Below are positions 20,335 through 30,123 of a stretch of 37,707 nucleotides of DNA, piece after piece. A program made the position numbers and the translations under genes. The first letter of the stretch is position 1; each line of letters starts with the position of its first letter. Location: the IMG/VR virus record IMGVR_UViG_3300014499_000012, positions 1 to 37,707 of that record. One strand, written 5' to 3'. The DNA is from a virus. The notes beneath the pieces are model-generated. The model searched no databases, was not told the DNA's origin, and saw nothing but the letters and a program-made list of their open reading frames with translations.

Positions 20335-21948
20335 TTATTGTACCTGTTTATAGCCTTTAGCTATAGCCTGTTGAAGTTGGGATTGTGGGATTTTCCCACT
20401 TTTACCATTTGGAGCAATTACAGTGACCTGGTCATTAGCATTCACATTTACAGGAATGCGCTTTAGGCGATAGAAGATATTAATAGCGTCATCATTACTT
20501 TTTTGAAGCTCCTGGACCTTACGTTTGTCTGCGTCTGTGAAGTGTGTTCCAGTTAGGTCTGGCAAAGCCTTGTCATATCGGCCTAGCATCGCGGGGTTGG
20601 CTCTAGCGAAATCTGATAGCTCCCCTTGTCGGCCTAGGATATTGTTTTGTAGGGTTGTGGCAGCTGCTCTATTAGCTGTAAAAGGGATCGTTCCAATCTT
20701 GCCCGACTTATCAATCATATCATTGGCTCGGCCTAGTAAGTCCCTCAGCTCATACTGCTTTTGGAGCATGTCACGATCTTTAGGCTCTAATGGCACCGAG
20801 GCAACTCCAACCCCTGGAACATAATGCTTCTCAAAATCTTCCTTACCTGCCTTGTCTCCCGTTAAATCAGCAACCTGCCTATAAAGGTTAGCTTTTGCAT
20901 CAATATCAGCTGCGGAGGGGGCATTATTAATACTGTTCTTTAGGCCGATAATATCAGCTTGACGCTTGTAAAGAGCCGCTTGCTGTTGTAATTGGGCCAT
21001 GCCAGCTTGCCCATTAACCTTAGCCATTGCAGACGTGTTATTAGCCGCTGCTTGTCCAAGTTGGTCTGCCAGGTGATTGGTTAGGATGGCTTGCCCCATC
21101 TTATAAGCTTGCTCTTTATCTCCATATTGTTGTTCAAGGGCAGAGAGCAATGTATGTTTATTTTCAACATTTAACTGTTGTGCTTTTAAGTTCCTATCAA
21201 TCTGAGATTGAAGGAACTGCATCGCTGGATTGGGTTGCCCGGTTTTAGCAGAACTAATCCCGCCCAAAAGCAACCCAATACCTGTGGCAATCTTTTGACC
21301 AGTTGACATATTCTCTTGATATTGCTTTGGGTCAATATGCCCATGTAGTAGATCTTGTGTTATCTGGTCAACAGTCTGTCTGTTATTAGCAACACTTGTC
21401 TGGAAGTCTTTAAATGCTCTAGCTTGAGCATCTGAGGCAGCTTTATAGGCATTTGCCTGGGCTTGTCCTAAAGCTGTACCAGCCTGTACACTTCCTTGGT
21501 TGGCCGCTAGGGAGTTATCTCCACCAGGAAGGCTTAGGGCGGGGTTTTGGTAGGGCTGTGCACCCATCCCTGCAGGGGCATCTGGGGCTGTTGGGCCTTC
21601 TGTGGGTTGGATGTTACGGGCTTCTGCAACTTCCTCAGGAGTGTGTTGAGGTTCTGGGGGGATATTGCTTTGATCAACAGTTTCATCTGTGAGTTGTTGG
21701 ATAGCCTTCAACTCAGATTCTTCATTAGATGGGGAGGATAAAGGCTTCCCACTACCAGCTGGGTCTCCCATTGGATCAATCACCACATCTTCTGGGTCCG
21801 ATTGGTGTAGGGGAAGCTTACTTAACATCTTCTGGTTGGCAGGAGTAAGTGCACCCTTCACAACTTGAATCTTGTGCCCATCCTTATGTGTAAGCGTGGC
21901 CGTCTTACCATCATCAGCTGTCTTTTTGAAAGATTTAAAATCAATCAT
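20335..21948 (-). CDS. Helical internal virion protein
   Basis: A 537-residue protein. Residues 1-30 form a small beta element (KTATLTHKDGHKIQVVKGAL), then a Pro-rich acidic linker. The rest is a long Gln/Ala-rich helical region with coiled-coil character (LQSQIDRNLKAQQLNVENKH). A second beta element lies at the end (NDQVTVIAPNGKSGKIPQSQ). By size, composition and context it is probably a DNA ejection or internal core protein. It is separated by one base from the next gene. Confidence 0.55.
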   Translation of the reverse strand: MIDFKSFKKTADDGKTATLTHKDGHKIQVVKGALTPANQKMLSKLPLHQSDPEDVVIDPMGDPAGSGKPLSSPSNEESELKAIQQLTDETVDQSNIPPEPQHTPEEVAEARNIQPTEGPTAPDAPAGMGAQPYQNPALSLPGGDNSLAANQGSVQAGTALGQAQANAYKAASDAQARAFKDFQTSVANNRQTVDQITQDLLHGHIDPKQYQENMSTGQKIATGIGLLLGGISSAKTGQPNPAMQFLQSQIDRNLKAQQLNVENKHTLLSALEQQYGDKEQAYKMGQAILTNHLADQLGQAAANNTSAMAKVNGQAGMAQLQQQAALYKRQADIIGLKNSINNAPSAADIDAKANLYRQVADLTGDKAGKEDFEKHYVPGVGVASVPLEPKDRDMLQKQYELRDLLGRANDMIDKSGKIGTIPFTANRAAATTLQNNILGRQGELSDFARANPAMLGRYDKALPDLTGTHFTDADKRKVQELQKSNDDAINIFYRLKRIPVNVNANDQVTVIAPNGKSGKIPQSQLQQAIAKGYKQVQ

Positions 21949-21949
21949 A

Positions 21950-23473
21950 CTATTTCCGCTTTAATCCTTGTTTAGCCTGGATGGCTTGTACAAACGCCAA
22001 GGCCTTCTTAGGGGCGTCCTTCCCTTGGGTAATATGACGGGGAATGACAATTCCACCCTCATCCAAGGCTTTTGGCACAATATCATTCTTTAGGCTGTCA
22101 CCCTTAACTTTGGCTTTTCCTGGAATATGCTCTCCAGCCTTAATTGGGTTAGCTCCCTTGGCAGCAACCTCTTTAACCTTTGAGGCAGGTAAATAAACTT
22201 CTCCTGGACTTACCATAGCGGGGACTTTACCTCCTTTAGCTAGGGAGCTAAACAGGCTTTGTATTCCTCCTGACCCTGCCAAGTTTTTACCAGCTTGTTC
22301 AAAACCTTGCCCAACATTTACCTGGGAGGCAGTGCTGGAGGGTAAGGCTGTGGCAGCAGCAGGTGTGGCAGCAGGGGTTGAGCTAGGTTGTCCAATGTTA
22401 CTGGCAGTTCCATTTAAGAACTTGCCAACCCAGGATATTGGTCCTGAGCCGGTAGAGGCCGAAGGGGTTCCAGTTACAATTGGGGCAGCGGGGGTCTCAC
22501 TGTCAGTGCCTAAAGTTGCTTGTGCCATCCCACCTGAATCAAAGTGTTTGACTTCCCCACCATGAGCTAACAAGGCTAAAAGACTGGAGGCCCCTCCTAG
22601 TAGGCCTCCCGTGGATTGGGCTACCGAATTGGTATTATTCTGAGCCACACTAGCATTGATGCCCTGAGCATTTCCATAGTTTGTTACAAGGTTGGCGTTC
22701 TGAGCATTGCTGGCACCCGTGGCACCTGAGAATAGCTGGTTATTGACTTGTTGCTCATTGGTGACTTGATTGCCAATCTGACCTTGTAGGGCTGCTGCGC
22801 CTTGCTGTGCCGCTAACTGTTGCTGGGCACCCAATGTAGCTGCTTGGCCTACAGAGGCTTGCTGGGTTGCTGCACCTTGTTGGCCTGCTTGTCGCGCAAT
22901 GAGTCCAGCATTGGAGGAAGCCCCGCGTTGGCCAGCCGCTAATGCCGCCTGGTTCTGGACATTTTGTCCAGTTGTCTGGTTTAGCTGGGCTAAAGCAGGA
23001 TTAGGACCCTGCCCATTGCCCTGGTTAATTAACTGTTGTTCAAGGTTTTGTTCATTACCAATATTGCTTTGAAGTTGTCCATAACCTGCTTGGGACTGCC
23101 CAGCTGAGCTACCAATAACCCCGCTATAATCTAAATTAGATGTAGGGGCTAGAGAGGCCTGGTATTGATTTTGAGGAGTAAATGCTGTTCCAATTCCTTG
23201 GAACACTCCACCAACATTATTAGCTACGCCTTGTATTCCTTGATTGAGGGGGGCCTCAAAGTTATTAGTGGCACCTACGGCGCTATTGAAAGCGGAGGAG
23301 CCTGGATTAGTAACCCCCGATGTCGGTGTGCCTGGTTGATTAGGGGCGGAAACCGTTGTAGGTTGGGTAAGGGGGGCTGGGCTTGTCGGCCCACCAAGAT
23401 CAAAATACTTCATTCCACCTTTAGCTTTTACAGCATTTACAAAGGCATTACTGGGTTTATAGTCTTTAGGCAT
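21950..23473 (-). CDS. Internal virion / DNA transfer-like protein
   Basis: A 507-residue protein. A disordered Pro/Asn-rich N-terminus is followed by a long Gln/Ala-rich helical region with many AAQQGA-type repeats (about 130-290) and a conserved C-terminus. That C-terminus (KVPAMVSPGEVYLPASKVKE and on to LDEGGIVIPRHITQ) is a signature of podophage internal proteins I recognise. Four GG tags (AKGG, AHGG, AKGG, DEGG) punctuate the domains. It is probably packaged in the head and ejected. Confidence 0.6.
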   Translation of the reverse strand: MPKDYKPSNAFVNAVKAKGGMKYFDLGGPTSPAPLTQPTTVSAPNQPGTPTSGVTNPGSSAFNSAVGATNNFEAPLNQGIQGVANNVGGVFQGIGTAFTPQNQYQASLAPTSNLDYSGVIGSSAGQSQAGYGQLQSNIGNEQNLEQQLINQGNGQGPNPALAQLNQTTGQNVQNQAALAAGQRGASSNAGLIARQAGQQGAATQQASVGQAATLGAQQQLAAQQGAAALQGQIGNQVTNEQQVNNQLFSGATGASNAQNANLVTNYGNAQGINASVAQNNTNSVAQSTGGLLGGASSLLALLAHGGEVKHFDSGGMAQATLGTDSETPAAPIVTGTPSASTGSGPISWVGKFLNGTASNIGQPSSTPAATPAAATALPSSTASQVNVGQGFEQAGKNLAGSGGIQSLFSSLAKGGKVPAMVSPGEVYLPASKVKEVAAKGANPIKAGEHIPGKAKVKGDSLKNDIVPKALDEGGIVIPRHITQGKDAPKKALAFVQAIQAKQGLKRK

Positions 23474-23477
23474 TTAA

Positions 23478-26400
23478 TTATCCAATTTGCTGGTTGGAGT
23501 TGATTGGGGCGTATGCCTTTTTCACTCCAACAATGCAGTTTAATCCTGAAAGGGTCAATCCGGGTCCGGCTACTGTGCCAAACGTTGGGTCAAAAACTTC
23601 TGTAATGGTTATCTGGAAAGCCTTACAGCGCTCCCTAACTAGAAAGACTCTCCAGTTTTCTAAAGAGGGTGGGCCTCCATAGGGCGTTGAGCCGTTACCC
23701 CCATAATAAGGATCGCTTCCATAAGGAGGGGCATAATTCAGTGGGGGGACTAAATCACTCTGCTCGGGAGAAGAATTATAATCATAAGCTATAGAACAAT
23801 TCAGTTTATGTGGACTTAAATAGGTACCAAGAAAGTAGAACCAGTAAGCTCTCATATACCCGCGTAGCCCGGCCACCTGTAGCCAAGAGGTTGTGAAAGA
23901 CATTAGAACAGGGTTTGAGCCATCCAGGTATGTGCCTGGGACTTCTTGGAATACCTGTCCATACTCATCTACAAAAGTGTGTGCTGCATTATAGAGGGTG
24001 CTAGACACCATTGGGATGCCATCAAACTCTCCCCATTGGCTGACAAAGTAGTCATACATTAGGGTTACACCATTACTAAGTGAGAAACGAATCTGATTGG
24101 TGTTAGGCACTGACACAGCAGAATTAACCAAGAAACCATTAAAATCCTCTACAGCTGCTCCAATGTAGGAAGTTGAGAGATCCCGGCCAAGTAGCCAAAT
24201 ACCTTTACTACTCTGAAACATCAAACCATTAGGCATCAAGACGATAGAGCGGGGATTGGCACATCCAACCGAAGAGGTTACAAAAATAGGCTGGCTATAT
24301 TGACTATTGCTTCCAGTATTATCAGGACCAGTTCCATTAATGTAATAGATAGCATTTCCCTTAAAGATGACGAGTTTATCATCCATAGGGGCAAGAGCAG
24401 TGATATTTCCAGTAGAACCTTGCGCACCAGTTGAGGGAGCCACATAGAAAGTAAATAGGTCAGACATCTCTACCGGAGTGGTCTCAATGACTTGTTTAGA
24501 GAACCAAAGGAGGTTGCGATCCTCCGCATCCACTAACCAGAGACGATCATCAAACAAGCACATTATGTCTGAGGCGGGGGCAGCTATATCTTCTACAACC
24601 CCGCCTGTTGTGTACAGGATGTTATTGCCTAAAATTGTAGCATCTGAGGAAGTGTCCGTGAAGGTTATATAGTCAGCTGTGGTGTCGTTTAAGGTAAGCG
24701 GGTTTAGGGTAGTGAAGGTTAGGTTTGTAACCTGATAATACACCTGCTGTGCTGTGGACCAGCGGTATATACAAATCTTTACTGGATTCTCTACTTTATA
24801 TGTTAATCGCAGGGTTGGGACATTTACAGTGACTGAAGTGTCTGAAGTAAGAGTAACTGAAACAGGTATACTAGGAGCAGACTTAAAAATATTACCCTGA
24901 TTATCTGCCCACTCATAAGTCACTTGATAAAAATATTGCTGGGCTGTCATCGACCCAGAAGTAGATGAGCCAGCTACCTCCACCGAGTCAGGCCATAGCA
25001 AGAAGTTATGCTCTACAGGCAGGTACCCATCATACATCCAAAATAGTCCGCCAGAGAGATGTAAGTCATTCCCAGTCTCAGTCCCTACAAGCCCCAATGT
25101 GTCAAAGGAAAACGTAGCTAAGTTTATGCCTAGTTGAGAGTAAATACCATTTACTTGGCTGCCAGAGGGCACGTTGGTATTCTTATTCACTGCTTGTACA
25201 AGATCTTTGTACAGATAAGGTGTACTAGCATTGGTGCCATTAATAGTGACAGAGGGAAGGCCAGTAGATAGGTAACCTCCACCATTACTATAAGCAACCT
25301 TTCCAATAACTGTAGGGTTAAGATCTGTGCTTATGGTTCCATTAATAAGAAAATAAGAAGGCTGGTAGGGAGATTGGTAGGCGGCTAGGTAATAAGCAAT
25401 CCCATTAAGTAAGAAGGCTTTACTAGCCAGCCCGACAGATAAAGCTGACTTTACTGCTGTCCCAACGACCCCTGCTTGGGTAATTGTGTTTGTATCCACA
25501 TAGTGTGTTGGAATACTTGAGTCATACCCATAATTGTTGGACACTTCATAGAATACAGTATTTACCATACTCTGGGCAACAGAGGTAAGATTTAAGATAG
25601 TTCCACTAGTGATAAATTCTGTAGGGGCTTGAATAGTTGCTAGGGTGCTTCCATTTAGTGCAAATGTGTATCCAGTCGAGGTCCCAGAGTTGTAGTAAGA
25701 CACCCAAACTATGGAAGTGCCTTGGGTAGTGTCAACCGTAACACTCATCAATGTGGCAGAATGGCTGGAATCTGGATTAACTGTAGAGGACTCTACAAGG
25801 CCTGTTGTAAGATATAGAACTTTAATACCTGAGCTCGATCCCCCATTCCAGGCGACATATAGAGTGCCGTTGGCCACAAAAGCGTCATAGGCTAGCCCGG
25901 TGGAATTAGCAAAAGATGTAGACAGGTCTGTATTAGCCCGAACAATGGCCCCAGTGATAGAAGACACGGCTACATACTGTAGGTGCTGCACACCAGATAT
26001 TAGATTCTCAAACATCAATATAAAATTGTTTCCCAGTAGGAACACTCTGGGAGCGTTTGTCACTACACCGGTTGCAACGGGTATTGGTGTAGGTGCAGTT
26101 ATATTCTGTCCAGTTACTGAATCAGCTAAGGCGTATTTATAGGTTGTCCCAGAGACGCCAGCTTCAGTATAGACTGTACAGACAACTCCATTTGGTGCTA
26201 TTGCACAGTCTGCTTGGGTTTGATTAACCGAATTACGGATAAGCGGTAATGTATTTAAGCGGAGGGGGTAGGTCGAGCCCTTATTGATCCACTTGGACTG
26301 ACCAGCCGAATAAGAATAAATGTCCTGTCCTAGAGCCTGTAAGTCATTATTAAATGTAGTGAGGTAAGAAGTGGTATCTACCGGGAGAGGTGTTAGGTAT

Positions 26401-26555
26401 GGGAAGCCGTTACGTTTTGTCAGACGACCAACCTTATCAAATACTGAATTAACTAGAGACAGGAAATTCCCAACAGGTACTTGATATGGGTCTACCTTAA
26501 GGTTTAAGCCCTTGCTAAAGTCAATATTGATAGGCTGTTTAATGGGTTGGGGCAT
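23478..26555 (-). CDS. Large tail protein, stabilisation/hub-like
   Basis: 1025 residues, the largest gene. The start INIDFSKGLNLKVDPYQVPV followed by FDKVGRLTKRNGFPYL resembles the N-terminus of podophage DNA-stabilisation or tail-hub proteins. The rest is beta-rich, with several six- to seven-strand blocks, including DIMCLFDDRLWLVDAEDRNL and LFQSSKGIWLLGRDLSTSYI typical of a beta-propeller in this family. It likely forms the lower tail that closes the portal channel. TAATG-coupled to the preceding gene. Confidence 0.65.
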   Translation of the reverse strand: MPQPIKQPINIDFSKGLNLKVDPYQVPVGNFLSLVNSVFDKVGRLTKRNGFPYLTPLPVDTTSYLTTFNNDLQALGQDIYSYSAGQSKWINKGSTYPLRLNTLPLIRNSVNQTQADCAIAPNGVVCTVYTEAGVSGTTYKYALADSVTGQNITAPTPIPVATGVVTNAPRVFLLGNNFILMFENLISGVQHLQYVAVSSITGAIVRANTDLSTSFANSTGLAYDAFVANGTLYVAWNGGSSSGIKVLYLTTGLVESSTVNPDSSHSATLMSVTVDTTQGTSIVWVSYYNSGTSTGYTFALNGSTLATIQAPTEFITSGTILNLTSVAQSMVNTVFYEVSNNYGYDSSIPTHYVDTNTITQAGVVGTAVKSALSVGLASKAFLLNGIAYYLAAYQSPYQPSYFLINGTISTDLNPTVIGKVAYSNGGGYLSTGLPSVTINGTNASTPYLYKDLVQAVNKNTNVPSGSQVNGIYSQLGINLATFSFDTLGLVGTETGNDLHLSGGLFWMYDGYLPVEHNFLLWPDSVEVAGSSTSGSMTAQQYFYQVTYEWADNQGNIFKSAPSIPVSVTLTSDTSVTVNVPTLRLTYKVENPVKICIYRWSTAQQVYYQVTNLTFTTLNPLTLNDTTADYITFTDTSSDATILGNNILYTTGGVVEDIAAPASDIMCLFDDRLWLVDAEDRNLLWFSKQVIETTPVEMSDLFTFYVAPSTGAQGSTGNITALAPMDDKLVIFKGNAIYYINGTGPDNTGSNSQYSQPIFVTSSVGCANPRSIVLMPNGLMFQSSKGIWLLGRDLSTSYIGAAVEDFNGFLVNSAVSVPNTNQIRFSLSNGVTLMYDYFVSQWGEFDGIPMVSSTLYNAAHTFVDEYGQVFQEVPGTYLDGSNPVLMSFTTSWLQVAGLRGYMRAYWFYFLGTYLSPHKLNCSIAYDYNSSPEQSDLVPPLNYAPPYGSDPYYGGNGSTPYGGPPSLENWRVFLVRERCKAFQITITEVFDPTFGTVAGPGLTLSGLNCIVGVKKAYAPINSNQQIG

Positions 26556-27613
26556 TATATGATTTCAGTAACCACTAGTTTACAGTTATTAACAAACACA
26601 AAAGCAGCATTGGTGCTAGCCAATGCCTTAAGTACATAGGTATGAGACCCAGCTGTAGGAGTCTCAATGGCTGTTATGCAGCCAGGTGGGGTGGCTGTCA
26701 CCTGCCCAGAGGGGGCATATGCTGTGTACCCCATTTGATTTATTTGGCTTCCATCCCTAAAAATACCAAACGCCACCGCTCCCAATCCTGTTGCAATAGT
26801 AGATAATGCAATATCAGCGGAGGCATTACTATTATCGGGGATAAGCTCTACTTTTACTGGATTACCTGAAGTAGTGATAGTTACCGATAAGTTTGTTACA
26901 GCCACAAAGATTCCGCCAATTGCCTCGAAGTTCCCACAACTAGAGCTAATAACTTGGTTTGGGGCTACTGCGGTAGAGGTTGATAGTTGTCCCGCACTAT
27001 TAATAGTCAAGAAGGAGTTAACTGAGGGTAGGGCAGCAGGGAAGGTAATAGCAAAGCCAGATGCAAGAGAGCTGGGGGCCTGAAGCGCTATATAATCACC
27101 GGAAGGACTAGGATAACCCGTAGAAGGGTAACGAAGTATGTAGGTCGCTGCGTCCATATTAGCAGCTATATTGGAACCACTTTGCCAAACAAAAGTATCT
27201 GTGAGGGCCACATAGGTGGCAGAAGCTGGAGATGCTAAGCCCGAAATAGAGCCTGGGGTTCCGGCAATACCCCCTGACTGGGTAAGTCTAATTTGATTAC
27301 CATTCCCATCAACCACATAGAAATCAACCCCGCTAACAAGAATGCAGTCTGTGTCGGCCCCTGTTAGGCTGCCTAAAGAGATTGGACTGAATCTAGCGGT
27401 ACGTAGGTTGGTAGCGTTGTTTTGTAAAAACGATAAGTCAGAGCTAATGTTAAGCCCGGCTGGGGTAATGGGAACCCCGCTACCTGGGGCGTGATTGTGT
27501 TGGTCAAGAGTTGTAAAATTGGCATTTAGAATGAGAGCCCATGAGGGGCTTAGAGTGCCCCCAACAGTTGGCTCAGTAAGAGACATATTTGGAGTTACAA
27601 AAGGAATAGCCAT
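26555..27613 (-). CDS. Tail fibre or spike protein
   Basis: A 352-residue protein. The N-terminal block VGGTLSPSWALILNANFTTL, then DQHNHAPGSGVPITPAGLNI, is the adapter commonly found at the start of podophage fibres and tail needles. The middle is Ser/Gly-rich, and the C-terminal beta domain (TPTAGSHTYVLKALASTNAA) resembles a fibre-tip jelly roll. It sits between the two small tail genes and the large hub gene. Confidence 0.65.
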   Translation of the reverse strand: MAIPFVTPNMSLTEPTVGGTLSPSWALILNANFTTLDQHNHAPGSGVPITPAGLNISSDLSFLQNNATNLRTARFSPISLGSLTGADTDCILVSGVDFYVVDGNGNQIRLTQSGGIAGTPGSISGLASPASATYVALTDTFVWQSGSNIAANMDAATYILRYPSTGYPSPSGDYIALQAPSSLASGFAITFPAALPSVNSFLTINSAGQLSTSTAVAPNQVISSSCGNFEAIGGIFVAVTNLSVTITTSGNPVKVELIPDNSNASADIALSTIATGLGAVAFGIFRDGSQINQMGYTAYAPSGQVTATPPGCITAIETPTAGSHTYVLKALASTNAAFVFVNNCKLVVTEII

Positions 27614-27614
27614 A

Positions 27615-27908
27615 TTAAAAGACCCAAAGGTTTACAGTACAGGCAGCGTTAGAGACTAATACCAGCGTGGTTTGTGGGGTTTGATTCATGGTTTGTGAAT
27701 CATAAATTGTAGCAGCTGCATTAATGCCCACTACGAACCATCCGACAAGATTGCGGCCCAGCTTATGGTTAACAACGGTGGTGCCGTTAATTAAGGAAAC
27801 TTGACTAAGCAGCTGCCCTTGTAAAAGAGGGTTTACTAAGACTGGATCGATCTGGCTCTTCCACTTAGTCTGAGCTTGGTCCCATGGAAGCTGTAAAGGA
27901 AGTGCCAT
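27615..27908 (-). CDS. Small conserved tail-associated protein
   Basis: A 97-residue protein from the ATG at 27908 that overlaps the previous stop (TAATG); a longer frame is an artefact. The pattern PVLVNPLLQGQLL, TVVNHKLGRNLVGWFV and YDSQTMNQTPQTTLVLVS, ending NLWVF, is a well-conserved podophage family near tail genes, of unknown exact role. Confidence 0.7.
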   Translation of the reverse strand: MALPLQLPWDQAQTKWKSQIDPVLVNPLLQGQLLSQVSLINGTTVVNHKLGRNLVGWFVVGINAAATIYDSQTMNQTPQTTLVLVSNAACTVNLWVF

Positions 27909-29152
27909 TACCAGCCATACCCTTGAGTGCCGCCCCAACCGCCGCCTGATGAACCGTCTGGGCCATACCCTTGAGCACTCCTGGCGTCGGAGATCGTGTC
28001 GGCCTGACCTTCATCACGATTGGGAGCAGCTCCCTCAATACGTGTCTTTAAAAATAATAATTCACTGTCTAGCTTAGTTGTGTCTGATTCTTCTTTATCA
28101 AGAGCGTATTTAGCCGCTCTGACAATGACGTATCTAATCCAGCCGTTGTAGCCTTCGCTAATATCTGTGTCTTGCAGGAGTTGCACACGCCTCGGGATGT
28201 ACCAGATGCCAATAGGTTGGGAACTAGAAGGCTGCGGTATGAAGCGAATCGTGTTACCCAGAAATCGGTATTGCAGACCAAACACTCCATAGATTGTAGA
28301 AGCTGTATTCGGGAACACGTACCGGTTTCTATCAATGAAGTTGTACTTGCTAACCGTAACAAATCCGTTTGGGGCATTATTGAGGCCAAGGTCAATTCCT
28401 GAAAGCTTATAAATTGGGGCTGGAATTACTGTATTCCCTGCAGCATCTTGAAAGGGACTAACACCATCGGGCATTGGGTAAACAGATGAGGTACCGGAAA
28501 TGGCTACTGTTCCTGTGCCCGGCAAGTTAGTTGTCTGGGTGGCTACAAACTGAGCTCCTACAAAAGCTGTTCCAGGAAAGCCTAGGGAGTTCCACTGGGC
28601 ATTAGTAGTGGTTCCAAGGGAGGAGATTGTATAGGTAACCCCCATCGCCACTGAAGTTTGTACCGGCCCCCCACCAGTAGTAAAATACACTGGCTGAGCC
28701 ATTTGATAGTCTTCATATACTGTAGTGACTAAGTCATATAATTCATCAGCTGCTAGGTTAATAAAGGTATTCCATTCGGGCATGGAAACGAAATTACTGT
28801 TAACCCTGTCACACATCTGTTGGGCTGATAGTCGCAGGGAGTACAGAGACATTTGGCCAGAGACGGTGGGTATTTCCATGGCCGGTAGGCCATTAGCTTG
28901 GACGGTTTGATAGTTTGAAAAGGTGATCCCATCTGAGCTGGAGGCTACTTGATAAAAATATTGGACACCTGTTAATACTGATGTGTCTAAGTATTTATTG
29001 GTAGTGGGAGTTGCTAAAGTAGTGAAGTTGACCCCATCAGTGGAGCGCTGAACAGAATAAGAAGTAGCACCGGGAACCAGGTTCCAGGTTAAGAGAATCT
29101 GTGCATTACCCATCTGCACATAAAAGTTCCCAGGGACTGCGGGGGTAGCCAT
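27908..29152 (-). CDS. Head-tail adaptor-like protein with FN3 domain
   Basis: A 414-residue protein. Residues about 4-85 are a fibronectin type III domain (LTWNLVPGATSYSVQRSTDG, YFYQVASSS). After it, a helical adaptor region (QMCDRVNSNFVSMPEWNTFI, NLAADELYDLVTTVYEDY). Then a beta module (YTISSLGTTTNAQWNSLGFP) shared with the 29239-29922 protein. The C-terminal half (RVQLLQDTDISEGYNGWIRY, AAKYALDKEESDT) fits podophage connectors, ending in a Gly-rich tail. FN3 in a connector suggests surface exposure. Start after AGGAG at the base of a terminator. Confidence 0.6.
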   Translation of the reverse strand: MATPAVPGNFYVQMGNAQILLTWNLVPGATSYSVQRSTDGVNFTTLATPTTNKYLDTSVLTGVQYFYQVASSSDGITFSNYQTVQANGLPAMEIPTVSGQMSLYSLRLSAQQMCDRVNSNFVSMPEWNTFINLAADELYDLVTTVYEDYQMAQPVYFTTGGGPVQTSVAMGVTYTISSLGTTTNAQWNSLGFPGTAFVGAQFVATQTTNLPGTGTVAISGTSSVYPMPDGVSPFQDAAGNTVIPAPIYKLSGIDLGLNNAPNGFVTVSKYNFIDRNRYVFPNTASTIYGVFGLQYRFLGNTIRFIPQPSSSQPIGIWYIPRRVQLLQDTDISEGYNGWIRYVIVRAAKYALDKEESDTTKLDSELLFLKTRIEGAAPNRDEGQADTISDARSAQGYGPDGSSGGGWGGTQGYGW

Positions 29153-29161
29153 AAAGCTCCT

Positions 29162-29197
29162 AAAGAAAGGGCGGTTAGCGTTTTAAGCCAACCGCCC
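29162..29197 (-). terminator. Intrinsic terminator
   Basis: On the minus strand an 11-bp stem (GGGCGGTTGGC with GCTAACCGCCC, one G-T pair) and a 7-base loop are followed by TTTCTTT. The stem ends just before the SD of the next gene. It lies between the 29239-29922 gene and the adaptor gene. Confidence 0.8.
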
Positions 29198-29238
29198 CAG
29201 TTTGTGCCAGGACTGGACCATGGCACGGAAGGCTAGTC

Positions 29239-29922
29239 TTACTGACCAGAAACAGCAACAGAACTGTTGCTTAGGTAGAAACTTAAAGAGACAGTTGTAC
29301 CATCTGCAGGTGCCGTGGGCGTTCCATTTAGGAGGGCTTGCATAACAATTTGCATTCCGCCTTGAGCATACATATTAGAGCTTTGGCTCGTAGCATTGGG
29401 ATCACCAATCACTTCGATGTGGTCAATACCAGAACTGCTTGTAGCTTCAACTGTACCCGTACCACCCAATGAACCAGTAGCTGTAGCGACAAAAGCTGCC
29501 CCAACCGAAGGGACAAAATTAGATGGGAAGCCTTTTGCTTGAAATTGAGCGGCTGTCGTGGTACCTAAGCTTGTGATGACGTAGGCTGTGTGCTGGGTTA
29601 CTGAGGTGAGGGGGGTTCCACTTACTGGAGAGACTTGACCGCTGAATCCACCTAAATAACGATTAAAGTTATTCTGGAGGGTTAGGAGGATAACTCCCGT
29701 TGCGGGGTTAGGATTGACAGTGCCGTACGGGGTTGTACCTGGGGTTGCCGATGTATGCATGAAAACAGTAGCGATACCTGCACCCTTAAGGGAACGAATA
29801 CCAAAACCATTTCCATTGGTTGAGTCAACAATAAAGTTACAGCTCAAGAGAACTGGGTAGGCTTCATATTGATAAAGCTTATTATTGGGATAATTAAAGA
29901 TGGGAGCGAAGGGGTTGGCCAT
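29239..29922 (-). CDS. Virion protein, probable decoration or head-fibre
   Basis: A 227-residue protein. The first half is beta-rich (YPVLLSCNFIVDSTNGNGFG, VILLTLQNNFNRYLGGF). The module YVITSLGTTTAAQFQAKGFP to GTGTVEA (about residues 113-160) also occurs in the adaptor protein. It is encoded directly after the capsid gene, with a dedicated leader and terminators on both sides, so it is probably a high-copy capsid-associated protein. The leader contains AAGGA before the ATG. Confidence 0.6.
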   Translation of the reverse strand: MANPFAPIFNYPNNKLYQYEAYPVLLSCNFIVDSTNGNGFGIRSLKGAGIATVFMHTSATPGTTPYGTVNPNPATGVILLTLQNNFNRYLGGFSGQVSPVSGTPLTSVTQHTAYVITSLGTTTAAQFQAKGFPSNFVPSVGAAFVATATGSLGGTGTVEATSSSGIDHIEVIGDPNATSQSSNMYAQGGMQIVMQALLNGTPTAPADGTTVSLSFYLSNSSVAVSGQ

Positions 29923-29942
29923 TAGAGGGTTCCTTAGATTAT

Positions 29943-29970
29943 GCCTGTTTTTTGTTCCCCAGCAACAGGC
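29943..29970 (-). other. Leader hairpin before the decoration-like gene
   Basis: GCCTGTT (29943-29949) and AACAGGC (29964-29970) form a 7-bp stem about 20 bases upstream of the 29922 start on the minus strand. No U-run follows on that strand. It may stabilise the 5' end of an mRNA starting from the upstream motif. Confidence 0.4.
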
Positions 29971-30035
29971 TATACAGGCAAACCTGGCGAGAAGACCTCT
30001 AGGCTAACTCTAAGGAGTTACACCCAAGGGCCTAT

Positions 30036-30057
30036 ACAAAGATAGGATTGTGTGGGA
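30036..30057 (-). promoter_or_regulatory. Candidate late promoter motif, copy 1
   Basis: On the minus strand TCCCACACAATCCTATCTTT plus GT. It lies just after the capsid terminator and before the leader of the next gene, exactly where a promoter is needed. The same motif occurs at 36150-36171 and 32228-32245 on the same strand. No sigma70 -35 is suitably placed, so recognition by a phage factor is inferred. Confidence 0.55.
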
Positions 30058-30061
30058 CTAG

Positions 30062-30098
30062 ATAATAGAAAACCCCTGGAACCAACGGCCCCAGGGGT
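30062..30098 (-). terminator. Intrinsic terminator after the capsid gene
   Basis: On the minus strand ACCCCTGG and CCAGGGGT (30098-30091 with 30079-30072) form an 8-bp stem around an 11-base GC-rich loop, followed by TTTTCTATT. It begins 25 bases after the capsid stop. Confidence 0.75.
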
Positions 30099-30123
30099 CA
30101 ATTCTATTAAATATATCTTAAGC

